A stretch of 64,000 nt of DNA from Achatina immaculata (taxonomy: Eukaryota > Mollusca > Gastropoda > Stylommatophora > Achatinidae). The position numbers and the translations under genes are program-made. The notes beneath the pieces were generated by a model. That model made no database searches. It saw only the letters and a list, made by a program, of their open reading frames with translations, and had not been told where the DNA came from. The stretch lies in assembly GCA_009760885.1 (NCBI GenBank), contig CM019714.1:7326812-7390811 (forward strand), in the 5' to 3' direction. Each line of letters opens with the position of its first letter. The first letter of the stretch is position 1. This document shows, piece after piece, positions 1 to 10,445 of the stretch.

Positions 1-24
1 TATATATATATATATATATAATAT
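1..24. repeat. TA dinucleotide repeat at the window edge
   Basis: Uninterrupted TA repeat that runs into the left end of the mariner element. It supplies the TA target dinucleotide expected beside a Tc1/mariner insertion. Confidence 0.9.
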
Positions 25-52
25 GGGTGTTCAGAATGTAATGCACCACATC
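25..52 (+). repeat. Left terminal inverted repeat of the mariner
   Basis: About 28 bp matching the reverse complement of 2495-2523 with a few mismatches and one indel. The shared core is gcaccacatc preceded by a ttcagaa block. These would be the transposase binding sites. Confidence 0.88.
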
Positions 53-157
53 TTAGTCTCAGCTAATAATGAATATATAAGCATGAAAATTTGCACACTT
101 TAAATATGGCATGTGCTGATTGTGTGAACCAAATATCACAGCAGCCGGCCATAGAAT

Positions 158-646
158 ATGGCTGCCGTAACTGTTAAAATGGAGCATGTTACCCACTTGC
201 TGTATAAGCAGAGATTTGTGATAGATTTTCTAGTTGCAGTGAAAGAAACTGTTGTGAACATTCACAAGCGTTTACGTGATGTGTATGGAAGTTTTGCAGT
301 CGACAGGAGTACAGTCAGTTGCTGGGTTCAGACAAACAAAGAATCAATAAGTGGAGAAAAGGAGTTGCATGATCGACCGCACTGTGGACATCCTGCCACA
401 GCCACCAAGGCAGCAATGTTGAAATGCACTGAGGGCATTATTCTTACTTATAGGCGTATTACTACTCAACAATTTGCCTTAAACTATCAGTCAGCAATGG
501 TAGTGCAAATGCAGTTATAAAAGCTCTCGGATTTTCTAAGGTTTGCGCAAGATGTGTTCCTCGAAGTCTCACAAATGATCATCGATTGCAAAAGAAAGCA
601 ATTTCTTCTGAACTGATGTTATGCCAAGAGGGCAGACAATCAATTT
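158..646 (+). pseudogene. Mariner transposase, N-terminal fragment
   Basis: Starts at the ATG at 158 and is open to 520. It resembles the paired-like DNA-binding half of mariner (SETMAR-type) transposases: the segment VDRSTVSCWVQ is the recognition-helix region, followed by a linker with HDRPHCGHPATAT. Near 485 the reading frame shifts. The homologous sequence (ALGFSKVCARCVP) continues in another frame towards the insertion site. No GDE-type motif with the first catalytic aspartate is found before the break. The assignment to mariner is firm; the exact subfamily is not decided. Confidence 0.85.
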
Positions 647-658
647 ACAAGACATTGA
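647..658 (+). repeat. Target site duplication, left copy
   Basis: The 12-mer acaagacattga is repeated exactly at 2055-2066 and flanks the inserted element. Confidence 0.92.
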
Positions 659-977
659 GGTTCTAAGGACTGCAAACGCGCCACAAACAGCCTCTGGCAG
701 TCAAGTCCAGCTCCTGGCCTTCCCGTGACAGAACTGTTTAAACTGACAGGAGAAGGGGCGAGGGCGAATATCTGGCGCCTGAAAACCAGTTACTTAGGGT
801 AGATGAGTGGCATGTTTGGTAGCTCATCTGCCGCTGTTGGCGAGATTTTCAGCTGCCGTGCGTGGAGCGGTGCTCCTCCCGGCCAATGATGAAATTTGCA
901 AATGAGGTTGCCGCGCAGCATCACTGCGGAAAAGGTGGTAGAAAGGATAAAGCGAAGCAAACAGTCAAATCATGGCA

Positions 978-1534
978 CCTCTGGTCTGGAGGTCGGCCAC
1001 GTCCTGAGTGCAGTCATGTCGGGTGAAATGCATGAACCGGCTTGTCCCAGAGGTTAAGACACTGCTGGCGAGACTCTTCAAATGCCGCGCGTGGAGTGAA
1101 GCTATTCCCGGTCAAGGAAGAAATGCGGAAAAGAAATACAGGTTGCTGTGCGTTACCGATGGGAAAAGATGGTGGAAAGTGAAGTTTAACCGGTATGTCT
1201 AGTAGCATCGCTACGAGAGCTATACCACGGCACCTCTGCTCTAGAGGCCGGCCACGTCTGAAATACACCTACACTGGTGAAATATGCCTAAACCAGCACA
1301 CACCAGGGGTGGAACTTGATGGCTAGACATGTCATGCCACCTCCGCTCTAGAGGTCGGTAACGCCTGATATACACCCATACTGGTGAATTTTGCCTAAAC
1401 CGGCTCATACCAGAGGTGAATCTTGAAGGCTATGCATGTCACAGTACCTCTGCTCTAGTGGTCGGTCTCGTCCCAAACACGCCCATACTGGGATAATGCC
1501 TAAACCGGCTCAACCCAGGGGTAGAAGTCACTAG
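978..1534 (+). repeat. Degenerate tandem repeat of about 107 bp in the retroposon
   Basis: Copies begin near 978, 1229, 1339 and 1443. Each carries cacctctgctctagaggtcgg followed by cctaaaccggct-like sequence. The first two copies are separated by a stretch (about 1067-1228) related to 838-970, so a longer unit was also duplicated. Such arrays are common in the 5' regions of some LINEs. Confidence 0.75.
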
Positions 1535-1650
1535 TGGCGAGGATTCGTCCTCCTGGACAAAAGCTCCATCCTGGTCACAACTAGGAAGGGTAGCGGCCAC
1601 GACCGCAAAATACTGAAGTCGGAGACACTGGACCACGGCAGTCTAGATAG

Positions 1651-1812
1651 ACAACCACCTCTCACCCGGCGGGGATGTTTACGTATCCTAATCACGCTGA
1701 GGTTTTCCGGTGAGAAAGTCCAACTCTGGCCTGGGTGGGCTACCGCCTCTCACCCAGCGGGGATGCACTGATATCCTAAACACGTCGAGGTCTTCCGGTG
1801 AGAAAGTCCAAC
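1651..1812 (+). repeat. Two-copy repeat of about 73 bp in the retroposon
   Basis: Copies at 1651-1724 and 1740-1812 share ctctcacc-gcggggatg and end with the same ttccggtgagaaagtccaac. Confidence 0.85.
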
Positions 1813-2054
1813 CCTAGACTAAACTGGTGCAATGAAAACCACGGTGTCACGCAATCCCGCTTCCGAGACCCACCAAGAATACAGGCTAAAGCCCTGTGAT
1901 ACTCTGAACCCCTTGTGGTCCTCTCGTGAATCTCGTGTGGTCTTTTCGGGGACCACACATGGGACCTCGGGACCTAACGAGGACCACATGCGTGAATTCT
2001 GTAGGGTCACAGTGCGGTTTTTGGTGGTAGAAGCGAACGAAGAAGAAGAAGAAG

Positions 2055-2066
2055 ACAAGACATTGA
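2055..2066 (+). repeat. Target site duplication, right copy
   Basis: Exact copy of the 12-mer at 647-658. The mariner sequence resumes directly after it. Confidence 0.92.
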
Positions 2067-2470
2067 AAAAACTCAATCAACGTTTTCGCAAGGTTCGGCG
2101 GCACAAGACCTGCTTCTCCTTGACAATGCACGTCCTCACACAAATCTGGCACAATGGGAAACAGTCACCAAATTGGGTTTGACTGTACTACCCCATCCGC
2201 CTTATAGTCCCGACTGGGCACCCTCTGATTTCCATCTGTTTGGTCCAGTTAAAGATGCACTCTGAGGGGTAAGATTTGAAGTTAACGAAGGAGTGATTCA
2301 TGCAGCGAAGAAATGGCTACATAATCAAGAGAAAATCTGGTACGGGCTAGGAATACATGCACTTGTTTCGCGCTGGCGTAAAGCCGTACAAGTTGATGGG
2401 GATTATGTGAATGATACCGATGTTTACATGACATATTCATGTATTTTGTGTATAAATATCATGCTTTTTT
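2067..2470 (+). pseudogene. Mariner transposase, C-terminal fragment
   Basis: Readable in shifted frames. It carries the DNARPH motif with the second catalytic aspartate near 2125-2142 and the PHPPYSPDWAPSDFHLFGP block near 2195-2250, which holds the third catalytic aspartate. A TGA interrupts the frame near 2263. The C-terminal segment with KKWLHN and SRWRKAVQVDGDYV follows at about 2300-2420. Motif order and spacing are those of mariner transposases. Frameshifts and the stop make it inactive. Confidence 0.87.
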
Positions 2471-2494
2471 TATTAAACAGCTCCTGAGAAAAAC

Positions 2495-2523
2495 GATGTG
2501 GTGCGTTACTTTCTGAACGTCCC
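2495..2523 (-). repeat. Right terminal inverted repeat of the mariner
   Basis: Reverse complement of the left terminal repeat with minor differences. It is followed by AT-rich DNA and marks the end of the element. Confidence 0.88.
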
Positions 2524-2939
2524 TCAAATAGTATATATTATATATATTTTACATCAATAATATATTATTTTATCCTATCATTAGGTCACTTTCTTTTACA
2601 CGTTTATATATACATGTATATGTCTATGCATATATCTATACATATTATCAAACATCGTTGATTGTTATCTTTTGAACATTATACGACAGGGTTTGAGTCT
2701 TTTTTACAGTGGGGGGGGGGGGGGGGTTGGGATAAAGGAGAAGAGAAAGTAGAAAAAGATGCACAAAGAAGATAAGATAATGAGAAAGGAACACGAAAAT
2801 ATGAGGAAGGAGGACAGGGAAGTGCTGGGAGTGGTAAAGTTGTGTAACTCATGTGTGCATTACATTTTTTGTTCTCGCACTCAGCGTAGATTGGGATCTA
2901 CTGAATGCAATGTTTACAAAAATAAATTGTGTTTTTTTT
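2524..2939. other. AT-rich DNA with a 16-G run
   Basis: No gene seen. Mostly TATA-rich sequence, with 16 consecutive G residues at 2711-2726 followed by purine-rich DNA. Confidence 0.7.
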
Positions 2940-3440
2940 TTCCAGAAAATGGGAAACATCTTGTGCAACAGATCCACGTCAATGGAAACAAGATTCCGAA
3001 TACTTAAATGTTACATCGAGACAATTTTGTTTTATGGATGTGAAGTATGGTCTATGAATAAGAGAGTACAGTGAAAAATGGAGGCCTTGGAAATGTGGTT
3101 CATAAGAACGATGTTGAAGGTATCATGGATGGCTGAGAAAACCAACGAAGAAGTCTTAAGAGAGGCTGGAGTTAAATTGCAAATTACAGCAAAGATCAGA
3201 GGCAGACAAGCGAGATTTTTAGGATATTTTCTGAGAAGAGGAAAGGTGGAACACACTGTGGCAACTGGAAAAATTGAGGGAAGAAGAGACAGAGGAAGAC
3301 ACAGTGAGAGAAGTTACTAGATGGGCTGTGAATGTGGCTAGGAAGAAAGTCACCGGCAGATCTCATAATCAAGTCTAAAGACAGGGAATTGTGGAGAGAA
3401 ACGATCGCCTACGCCACGCGGCACGGCACTTGAGTAATTG
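2940..3440 (+). pseudogene. LINE family 2: 3' end of reverse transcriptase ORF
   Basis: Encodes the C-terminal part of an RTE-like endonuclease-reverse transcriptase polyprotein. It contains METRFRILKCYIETILFYGCEVWS, interrupted by a stop at 3072, then a segment with LKVSWMAEKTNEEVLREAG and GRQARFLGYFLRRGKVE. The ORF breaks again near 3318. It ends in the element's 3' terminus near GTALE-like codons at 3420-3440. The same family occurs antisense at 55.35-58.4 kb and 63.54-64 kb with clear sequence identity, including the terminal stretch around 3360-3430. This copy is 5'-truncated and dead. Confidence 0.8.
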
Positions 3441-5266
3441 AAAATAGAGCAAAACGTTTATAAAATATTTGTGTATGTGTGTGGAGATGACTTGAAGAGT
3501 CTTTTCTTCACATGCAGAATGCCTATGTGATTTATTTCCTTCAATCGTTTAATGCTGAGTTTTTTTGTTTCGTTTTTTTTTTTTTTTGTCCCTTTTAGAA
3601 TTACTCAGTGTGCTGATAGCGTACTGACAATTTTAGAATTACAGATTATATTCAGTTATTTTTAGAATTACAGTGTTGTAAAAATCAATGATTTTTCGCG
3701 TATCATGTGGTAGAGTTTTCATGCATTAAAGATCAATTTTCACAATAGATAAAACAACACAATAGGGAAATTTGTGAATAAAGATATACTCACTCTATTA
3801 CATAAGCTTAGATGAAGACGTAGTCACAAAATGCCGCTAGTCTTAATTTTCTTCGTTTCCTTTATTTTTTCTTTTCACAAGAAACAACACAATCGGTACT
3901 GATATGAAACCTAGAAACAGTACCACTGCTATCCATGTGAAGCGTTGATGTTCCTCTAGTGAGATGTGAAGAAACAAGAAACAAGATACAAAACACACTC
4001 ATATAAGTGGATACATTCATAGTGAACACAGAGACACACACAGATACAATATTACACACTCGTTGATAAAATATAGTACTGCACTAAAGGTAAGGGCCCA
4101 CACCTTTATTTTCAACACACTTTTATATCAGCTAGTGTATTAATACGGTAAATAATAATTTCGTTGATACTTGCTTCACTGCCGTCCACAAACAGTCCTC
4201 TACTTACGTGAGTTATGATTATCATGCTGGGCGTAAAAAATCACGTGAAATAACGTTATGTTAAGCGTAAATTTAGGCCATGATTCACGCGTTCAGAAAA
4301 CCCACACAGGTAGGAAAATCCTGCTGAATCGTGTTGCAAGTCAATAGGCACTCATGTAAAGGCGTATTACTGCCAGCCGTGAATAGAGAAAATACACTTT
4401 TATGACATCACTTAAGCAGTATCTTATCTTGGCCTACAGAGGGCAACACGCCCCAACTAAGGCAGTTTTAAATCTTATTATTCTGTCTAATCTGCCTTGT
4501 GTTCTTATTTGGTAATTAAATCACCAACCATAGACAAAACACAGTATACAGTGTGAAGTAAATAGACAAATGTGGAATAACATCACCCCACAGTTTATTA
4601 ATGGAAAAAGATAAGTGGCGATAAGTGAAGGTGAGAAAACTGATGTCATTCAGTACACATATGCAGGCAGCTCCACTTCCCGGCAAGAACTAGTTTGCCA
4701 TATGGAAACGGAGTGAAAACCTCTCACACAACATTAACGCTGGAAACATACATAATGCAGGCACAACAAAAGAGTTTACTACTTACTGTATCAGAAATAT
4801 GCACCTAATACACACAACACATCACAAATATTCTAGACTCACTATTCTATCCAAATCTTGAAAAAAGAACTACGTATTTTAACATTCTGTAGGTCAGCTA
4901 TGTTGTCACAATAAACTATTACTAGACAATGTGACACCCACAAACTATACAATTTTTAAAGGAAATCATGCTGGAAAACTCGTACTGTCCTATCAAAATA
5001 ACATTCTAAGCACAACTCTGGCTACATAACAATCTCTTTTAAGACTCTGTTATAGTAGAATCATTACTTCAATCTAATCATTCTCTATTCTAATGTCTGT
5101 TCGAATCTTTTCCTACGCAAAAAACGCCTGTTTAAATATCAACTACATTTTCTCTTAGAATCTTCCTGAAATTTCTATCACGAAAAAAATATAAAAAATG
5201 TAAATCTACCTGTTTACTGATCTTTATTAATAAAGTGTCTAAACATCTACAAATGTAACTTTCTGT
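3441..5266. other. No gene seen; AT-rich intergenic or intronic DNA
   Basis: Contains a T run at 3570-3590 and short ORFs without recognisable similarity. A stretch of about 45 bp at 4322-4360 resembles 5988-6033 (gaatcgtg-t-caagt-aataggcac). I see no coding signal. Confidence 0.6.
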
Positions 5267-5280
5267 TACTAAATACAACT
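5267..5280 (+). repeat. Imperfect target site duplication of a LINE family 1 copy
   Basis: tactaaatacaact here and tcctaaatataact at 5781-5794 flank the LINE fragment and differ at two positions. Confidence 0.65.
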
Positions 5281-5780
5281 AAAGAATCTGTGGAGAGGAG
5301 CAGACAGAACCACAGAAATAAGATTTTTAAGGGCATGCATCTTTCCCATCGCAACATATGCCTGTGAGACCTGGACACTTAACAAAACAGCTGAGAAACA
5401 CATAAATGTCTTTGAATGTAAATGCTAAAGAAGAGTTCTCCAAATATCATGGACACAAAAAAGTACAAATATATGTATACTACAAGAGCTTAATATTGAA
5501 GAAGGCTGGCTAGTAAAGAATATTAAAGAGAGAAATTTAAATATTTTGGACACATTAAACGTCATGATGATCTAGAGAAGATCGTCTTGGAAGGGTATAT
5601 AATGGGAAAAGGAAAGAGAGAAGACCAAGGCGAAGATGGCTGCAAGGCATCGTTGATGATCTGCAAATGGATGCATCAGCGGCAGGCCATCTTGCTCACA
5701 ACCAAGAGGCCTACAGGAGTGGTGTTAAGGAGGCACAGTTCCGCAAGCGACATGCAAATGAATGAATGAATGAATGAATG
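5281..5780 (+). mobile_element. LINE family 1, 5'-truncated 3' end with AATG tail
   Basis: Carries the end of an RTE-like reverse transcriptase ORF: TYACETWTLNKTAEKH, then LNIEEGWL, then the closing region with GRP-R-RWLQ and AAGHLAHN, in shifted frames. It terminates in (AATG)n at 5757-5780. Frameshifts and stops are present. Related 3' ends lie at 26.13, 35.2, 48.95, 50.57, 55.08 (antisense) and 63.23 kb (antisense), so this family has been active repeatedly here. The imperfect flanking duplication supports a single 5'-truncated insertion. Confidence 0.85.
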
Positions 5781-5794
5781 TTCCTAAATATAAC

Positions 5795-6123
5795 TATTCT
5801 AGACAACAATTCACCAAGAATATTAATAAATCTCGTGCAGTTAGTATGACATAACTAACCTTTCCTTTACCTATATCCACGGAATAAATAAGGGCTTTAA
5901 AAACTTCGCCTTAGTTCTAAATTATCTTAGATTGTTTCCCTTTGATAGGAAAAATCTACAGTAACCAAATACAGTACTGAAATACTGCTACAACTGGTGA
6001 ATCGTGGTACAAGTTAATAGGCACCCCTGCATAATAGATATCACGTTTTATTAGTTTTAAATCTGATGCTACAAGGACACTTTTGCCAGTTGTCACACAG
6101 AGAAGGAATCTTAGAACGCCTTT
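5795..6123. other. No gene seen
   Basis: AT-rich DNA between two LINE fragments. It includes the second copy of the short 4.32-kb repeat at about 5988-6033. Confidence 0.5.
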
Positions 6124-7255
6124 CGGACATTGAATGAATGAATGAATGAATAATTTTTATTTTTCAAGGGTAAAGAATTGGGCACGCAGGCCCGTCTTAC
6201 ATTCTGCCCTTCATCACTCCATCTTTCATTCTTCCCACACACTTGATTTAGTACAAAAATACAAATTAAATTAGGAAAAACATATCATAGAGTGTACGAT
6301 TTAACTACTACATTCAAGGTAAAAGAGAAGAAGTAATTAACCTAATAAAATAGCACTCACGCACAAATACACACGCAGACACATACATAAATAAAAATGC
6401 ATTGTAAATACAGATCTTCTAACATATATTTTTTTTAACAAACATTAAAATAATTTCTAACAATATCTAACAAGTTGCTTTTCTACTATGTCATTGAAGT
6501 ACTTGATGGTTTACGACCCATGTGTTGAGAGAGTGCTGGCTATTTTATGGAGGCATATAATTACAAGCAAGTAAATAATGAAACAGGTTTGAGTTAAAGG
6601 ATGAAGTATTACCAATGGATTTTAAATTGTAGGGGAGGGTGTTCCAGAGCTGTACTGCAGAGTATGCAAGGCTTTTCTTGTACAGATCAATCCTGAGTTT
6701 AGGAAGAAGACAGTTTTTTAAACGCTGGCTATGTTTAGTGTTATACGTAAACAGTGACCACAAGTAAGGCGGAGCATTGTGCGACAGAATTCTGTGAACA
6801 AACTTAACTTTGTTAAAAATGATTCTATTTTTGAGGGGTAGAATTTTGAGTTGTTTGTGTTGATCTACAGTCTGTACTGGGTGTTTGTCACAAATAAGAT
6901 TTAATGCTCGCTTGTGAAGTGAGTGGAGCCTTTTTGTGTTTGAGACTGAGCATCCATCCCAGATTGTGGAACAGTAATCTAAGTGTGTTTGTATGTGTGA
7001 TATGTAGTATATTTGTATATTTTTCTTGTGTTTCTGTCGATAAAGTGTTTAATTTTGGCTAATTGGTAAACTTTCTGTGCAATCAAATTTGTTAGGTTAT
7101 GTACGTGAGAATTCCAAGTTAAATGCTGATCAATGATGAGTCCTAGGGTTTTATGTTCATGAACATTTTCTATTGCCTTAGTCCCAGCACAAAGTTGTAG
7201 TGAAGTTTTAGTTGCATTTTGCAGTTTCTGTCTTGTAGTGATGAGCATGGATTTT
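6124..7255 (-). mobile_element. LINE family 3 (antisense), C-terminal reverse transcriptase and 3' tail
   Basis: Reads on the minus strand. The 3' end is at 6124, with an ATTC/GAAT tail and a conserved 3' block (gggcacgcaggcccgtctta on the + strand) also found at 11.3, 47.63 and 58.9 kb. Coding segments include NKTKSMLIT with HKTLGLIIDQHLTWNSHV (about 6979-7255), a region with LDYCSTIWDGCS, and the end segment with YSAVQLWNTLPYNLK (6545-6763). These are typical of the thumb and C-terminal part of LINE reverse transcriptases. The copy is frame-broken. Its upstream (5') end was split by the Jockey-like LINE at 7264-10427 and resumes for a few bases after 10428. Confidence 0.82.
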
Positions 7256-7263
7256 GTTTTGTT
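7256..7263 (+). repeat. Target site duplication of the Jockey-like LINE, left copy
   Basis: gttttgtt here and at 10427-10434. Removing the insertion restores the antisense family 3 reading frame across INTNKTKSML. Confidence 0.7.
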
Positions 7264-7818
7264 TTACTCAAGGGCTTGGCATACAAAAGCAACACCAGAT
7301 CTATCATTCCACTCTCCAGATCTGAAGTGGAACATTACACGTGAAGTTGGAAAGCAACTTGGAGGTAGCGACCATCGACCAGACTTCCTGACAATAGAAA
7401 ATGAACTCCTTAACACCAGTAGCCCTCTCCCCAGATGGAACTATAAAAAAGCAAACTGGACAATGTACAGACATCGTACAGGTATCCTGGTGGGACAGCT
7501 GTCCATAGACGTTAAGGATATTAACAGCATAGTGAAGGAATTCAATGCTTGTATCCTTCAGGCCGCTCGTGAAACCATTCCCAGAGGAGCTCTCAGGGAC
7601 CATAAACCATATTGTCTAGTGAGCTGGGAAAACTCCATGATGACATGGAAGCAGCTCGAAAGCAAGCAGAAAATAGACCATGCCAAGAACACCACAATAA
7701 TTACCAACATTCTAAGGCCAAATTTCAGAGAGCAAAGCTGCAAGCCAGACGGGAAAGTTGGAGAGAGAAAACAGAGTGCCTAAACTTTGAAAAGGATGGA
7801 AGGAAACTTGGAAACTAA
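7264..7818 (+). pseudogene. Jockey-like LINE: endonuclease C-terminus and linker
   Basis: The segment ending GGSDHRP is the terminal catalytic motif (SDH) of the LINE endonuclease. It is followed by a linker with LPRWNYKKANW, the usual region between endonuclease and reverse transcriptase. Around 7600 the homologous frame changes to one containing LGKLHDDMEAARKQAENRP, so a small indel has broken the ORF. The N-terminal endonuclease is missing because of 5' truncation. Confidence 0.82.
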
Positions 7819-7922
7819 TCAAACAGTTAAATGATGAGAGTACTGGAAGAAGTACAAAGGTTACACTAATAGAGGATGGGAAAACTCTTACAGGTAAGCA
7901 GGTAGCAGATCACTTTGCTCGC

Positions 7923-8640
7923 ATGTTTGCACAGGACTGCAACATTGATATCCATCCAGAGAAGGGGCGTACAGTGCGCATCGAGCCACAGAAAGAGGAG
8001 GAACAAATCAGAAAAGTGGAGGTCATGGATGCACCAATCACACGCAGTGAGTTAGACCTAGCAGTTAGTAAACTGAAACCAAGGAAATCACCAGGACCAG
8101 ATGGAGTGTCCAATGAAATGATCAAGAACCTGGGAATGGTAGCAATGGGAAAGCTGTTGGATATTTTCAATATGTGTTGGAGCACAGGTAAGTTACCTCA
8201 AATCTGGAAGGAAGCAAGCATGGTAGCACTGCTAAAACCAGGGAAAAACAGTGATACTGCCTCCAGTTACAGGCCAATCAGTCTCACTAGATGCCTATGC
8301 AAAACGATGGAACGTATCATTGACCTGAGGCTAAAATGATACCTAGAAAGTGAAAACCTTCTCGTTCTACAACAAGCAGGATTTAGGCAGTACTACAGTA
8401 CGGAAGATCAAGTGACCTATCTCTATCAAGAGATTGATGATGCATTCCAAGAGAAAAACCTTGTACTAGCAGCGTGGATAGACCTAAAGAAAGCCTTTGA
8501 TAAAGTATGGAAAAAAGGTCTGCTGTGGAAACAAAGAAACTGCGATGTGAATGGAAGACTGTACAACTGGATAAATTCCTATTTACACAATAGAAGAGCT
8601 AGAGTAGTAATGGATGGACACAAAGACAGAAAGTACTTCT
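7923..8640 (+). pseudogene. Jockey-like LINE: reverse transcriptase fingers and palm
   Basis: Contains KPRKSPGPDGVSNEMIKN (about 8078-8130), SSYRPISL (about 8265-8287), a TGA stop at 8337, AGFRQYYSTEDQV (about 8377-8412) and DLKKAFDKVW (about 8480-8510, with the first catalytic aspartate region). These motifs occur in the order expected for Jockey/CR1-type reverse transcriptases. After about 8640 the frame shifts and the sequence continues in the frame of the next ORF. Confidence 0.9.
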
Positions 8641-8699
8641 GCGACACGGTGTACCACAAGGAGGAGTCCTTTCGCCTACACTATTCCTTGTATTCATTA

Positions 8700-10393
8700 A
8701 TGACCTGGTCAAGGAACTTCCCTATGGAATCAAAGCGACACTGTATGCAGATGATCTGGTCATGTGGTGTACAGATGAATATGCGACAGTTGCTACACAG
8801 AGACTCCAAAGAGCAGCAGACATCTTGACATCATGGACAAACAAATGGTGTGTAAGTATCAACACAGAGAAATCAAGTACCACTCTGTTCACCCTCTCAT
8901 CTAAACAGAAAGCAGGTAAGATCTTTGTAAATGAAATGCCCTTAAGGATGGACAACCAACCCACTTACTTAGGAGTGACTCTTGACTCAAAACTGACGTG
9001 GAAGCAACACATCAACAGTGCAGAAGCAAAAGCCAGAAGAAAACTAGCCATATTAAGAAAATTGAGTGGAACCACATGGGGAGCTAGTGAAAGAATCCTC
9101 AAGAATGTATATCAGCAAAGTATTCTACCACATTTAGAATATGGCTCAACATCTTGGTGCACAGTATCAAACACTACGCTGCATAATCTAGACAAGGTTC
9201 AAAATCAGTCACTACGGATTATCACAGGTGCCATGAGGTCCACACCAATAGTAGAAATGCAGAAAATAGTTGGTGTTCAACCGCTAAAAGAACGTAGAGA
9301 CACAAAGGTCATGACCATGGGAGAAAAATTCCTTAGCTCTGTAAGCCATCCCCTGAAGGAAAGATTCAATAACTTGGCATTAGGACGGCTTAAAAGAAGC
9401 AGCTTCATTCATCAGGCCAAGCGTATGCGTAAGCTGATACCTGACCTTCCAACTGTAGTCGCTCCATTATCATATGTACCAGAGAATACACCATGGAAAG
9501 AAGCAGATTATACACAAATAACTATTCAGACTGAAGTGAAAGGTGTGCAGAATGGTGAGATGCAGAGCAGTCTTGTAAGATCAACAGCCACACTTAGTGT
9601 TCTAGATGACAAATATCCATGTGACACCTGGATACGTGCGTATACAGATGGATCTGCACATAATGCCATAAAGAATGGAGGGGCAGGAGCATATATTGAA
9701 TATCCAAACAACACCATTGACAAGATTTCCATACCCACAGGTAAATACTGCAACAACTTTGATGCAGAAGTTAGGGCAATTATTGCTGCAGTTGAAAGAC
9801 TATCAGACTCCAGAATTGATACATGTCCTATAGTAATTCTCACAGATGCAAGATCAGTACTGAAAGCTCTTCAGTGCAACAAACTACCAGACCTTAAAGA
9901 TGCCTTGTCAAAAATTGGCTTACAACATGGAGTCACTTTGCAATGGATTCCCTCCCACTGTGGGATACCGGGCAATGAGAAAGCTGACCATCTGGCAAAA
10001 GAGGGCACTGAAATGGAGCAACCAGACATACCAATCACCTATAATCAGAAGAAAAGCATGATAAAAACCTACAGGAAGCCACAAACACCACCACATGATG
10101 ACTATCACATGCTAAACAGAAAGGAACAAGTCACCATCTTCCGTCTCCGAACAGGACACAGCCGACTCCGAAGTCATATGTATACAAAGTTTAAGGTTGG
10201 TAGCACTAATCTATGTACATGTGCCCAGGTGCCCCAAACTGCGGAACATACCCTCCAGAACTGCATCAACTACGAGACACTGAGAAATAATTACTGGCCC
10301 AGTGAAACCAATAAAGAAGATAAGCTCTACGGCTCCATACATGAGTTACAAAAAACAGTGAAATTTATCCAAGAGACAGAATTGCAGATATAG
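8700..10393 (+). pseudogene. Jockey-like LINE: reverse transcriptase catalytic site, thumb, RNase H
   Basis: Open from before 8762 to 10393. YADD, the catalytic pair of the reverse transcriptase, is encoded at 8743-8754. The thumb has YLGVTLDSKLTWKQHI. The RNase H domain shows AYTDGSAHN (9638-9664), DAEVRAIIAAVE, ILTDARSVLKAL and IPSHCGIPGNEKADHLAK, which hold the expected D, E, D and final D residues. A C-terminal LRTGHSRLRSHMY with following Cys/His residues is typical of Jockey-clade proteins. This 543-residue stretch has no stop. Separated from its start by a frameshift and a stop, it is probably not expressed whole. Confidence 0.9.
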
Positions 10394-10445
10394 ACAGACA
10401 ATGCGAACGAAGAAGAAGAAGAAGAAGTTTTGTTGGTGTTTATCA

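Larger units (their letters stand above)
659..2054 (+). mobile_element. GAA-tailed retroposon inserted in the mariner
   Basis: 1396 bp flanked by a perfect 12-bp target duplication and ending in a (GAA)n tail preceded by gcgaacgaag. The same 3' end closes the Jockey-like LINE at 10.43 kb. That combination is the signature of target-primed reverse transcription on + strand RNA. The insert has no reverse transcriptase or endonuclease. It carries tandem repeats of about 107 bp in its first half and a pair of about 73-bp repeats further on. It could be a non-autonomous partner of the Jockey-like LINE, or an internally deleted LINE that kept a repeated 5' promoter region and the 3' end. Small ORFs in it resemble nothing I recognise. 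Confidence 0.8.
25..2523 (+). mobile_element. Mariner-type DNA transposon, defective and interrupted
   Basis: Bounded by inverted terminal repeats that share the core ttcagaa-gtaa-gcaccacatc, at 25-52 and, inverted, at 2495-2523. Both ends abut TA-rich DNA, as expected for Tc1/mariner target choice. The left part encodes the N-terminal helix-turn-helix region of a mariner transposase. The right part encodes the C-terminal catalytic region. A 1396-bp foreign insertion (659-2054) separates them. Without it the mariner is only about 1.1 kb and lacks the region that should hold the first catalytic aspartate (the GDE-type motif), so it was internally deleted as well. It cannot make active transposase. 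Confidence 0.88.
7264..10427 (+). mobile_element. Jockey-like LINE, 5'-truncated, nearly complete second ORF
   Basis: In order: the end of an apurinic-type endonuclease (GGSDHRP at about 7362), a linker, the reverse transcriptase, an RNase H domain, a Cys/His-containing C-terminus and a (GAA)n tail. It is truncated in the endonuclease and inserted antisense into LINE family 3 with a short target duplication. Lesions are few: frame changes near 7600-7900, an in-frame TGA at 8337 and a frameshift near 8640. It is therefore the youngest-looking autonomous-type element in the window. The gcgaac(gaa)n end is shared with the retroposon at 659-2054. Confidence 0.92.

Noticed and set aside
4322..6033. 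LTR pair suggested by the short repeat at 4322-4360 and 5988-6033
   Set aside because: Similarity covers only about 45 bp and no retroelement coding lies between except a clearly separate LINE insertion.
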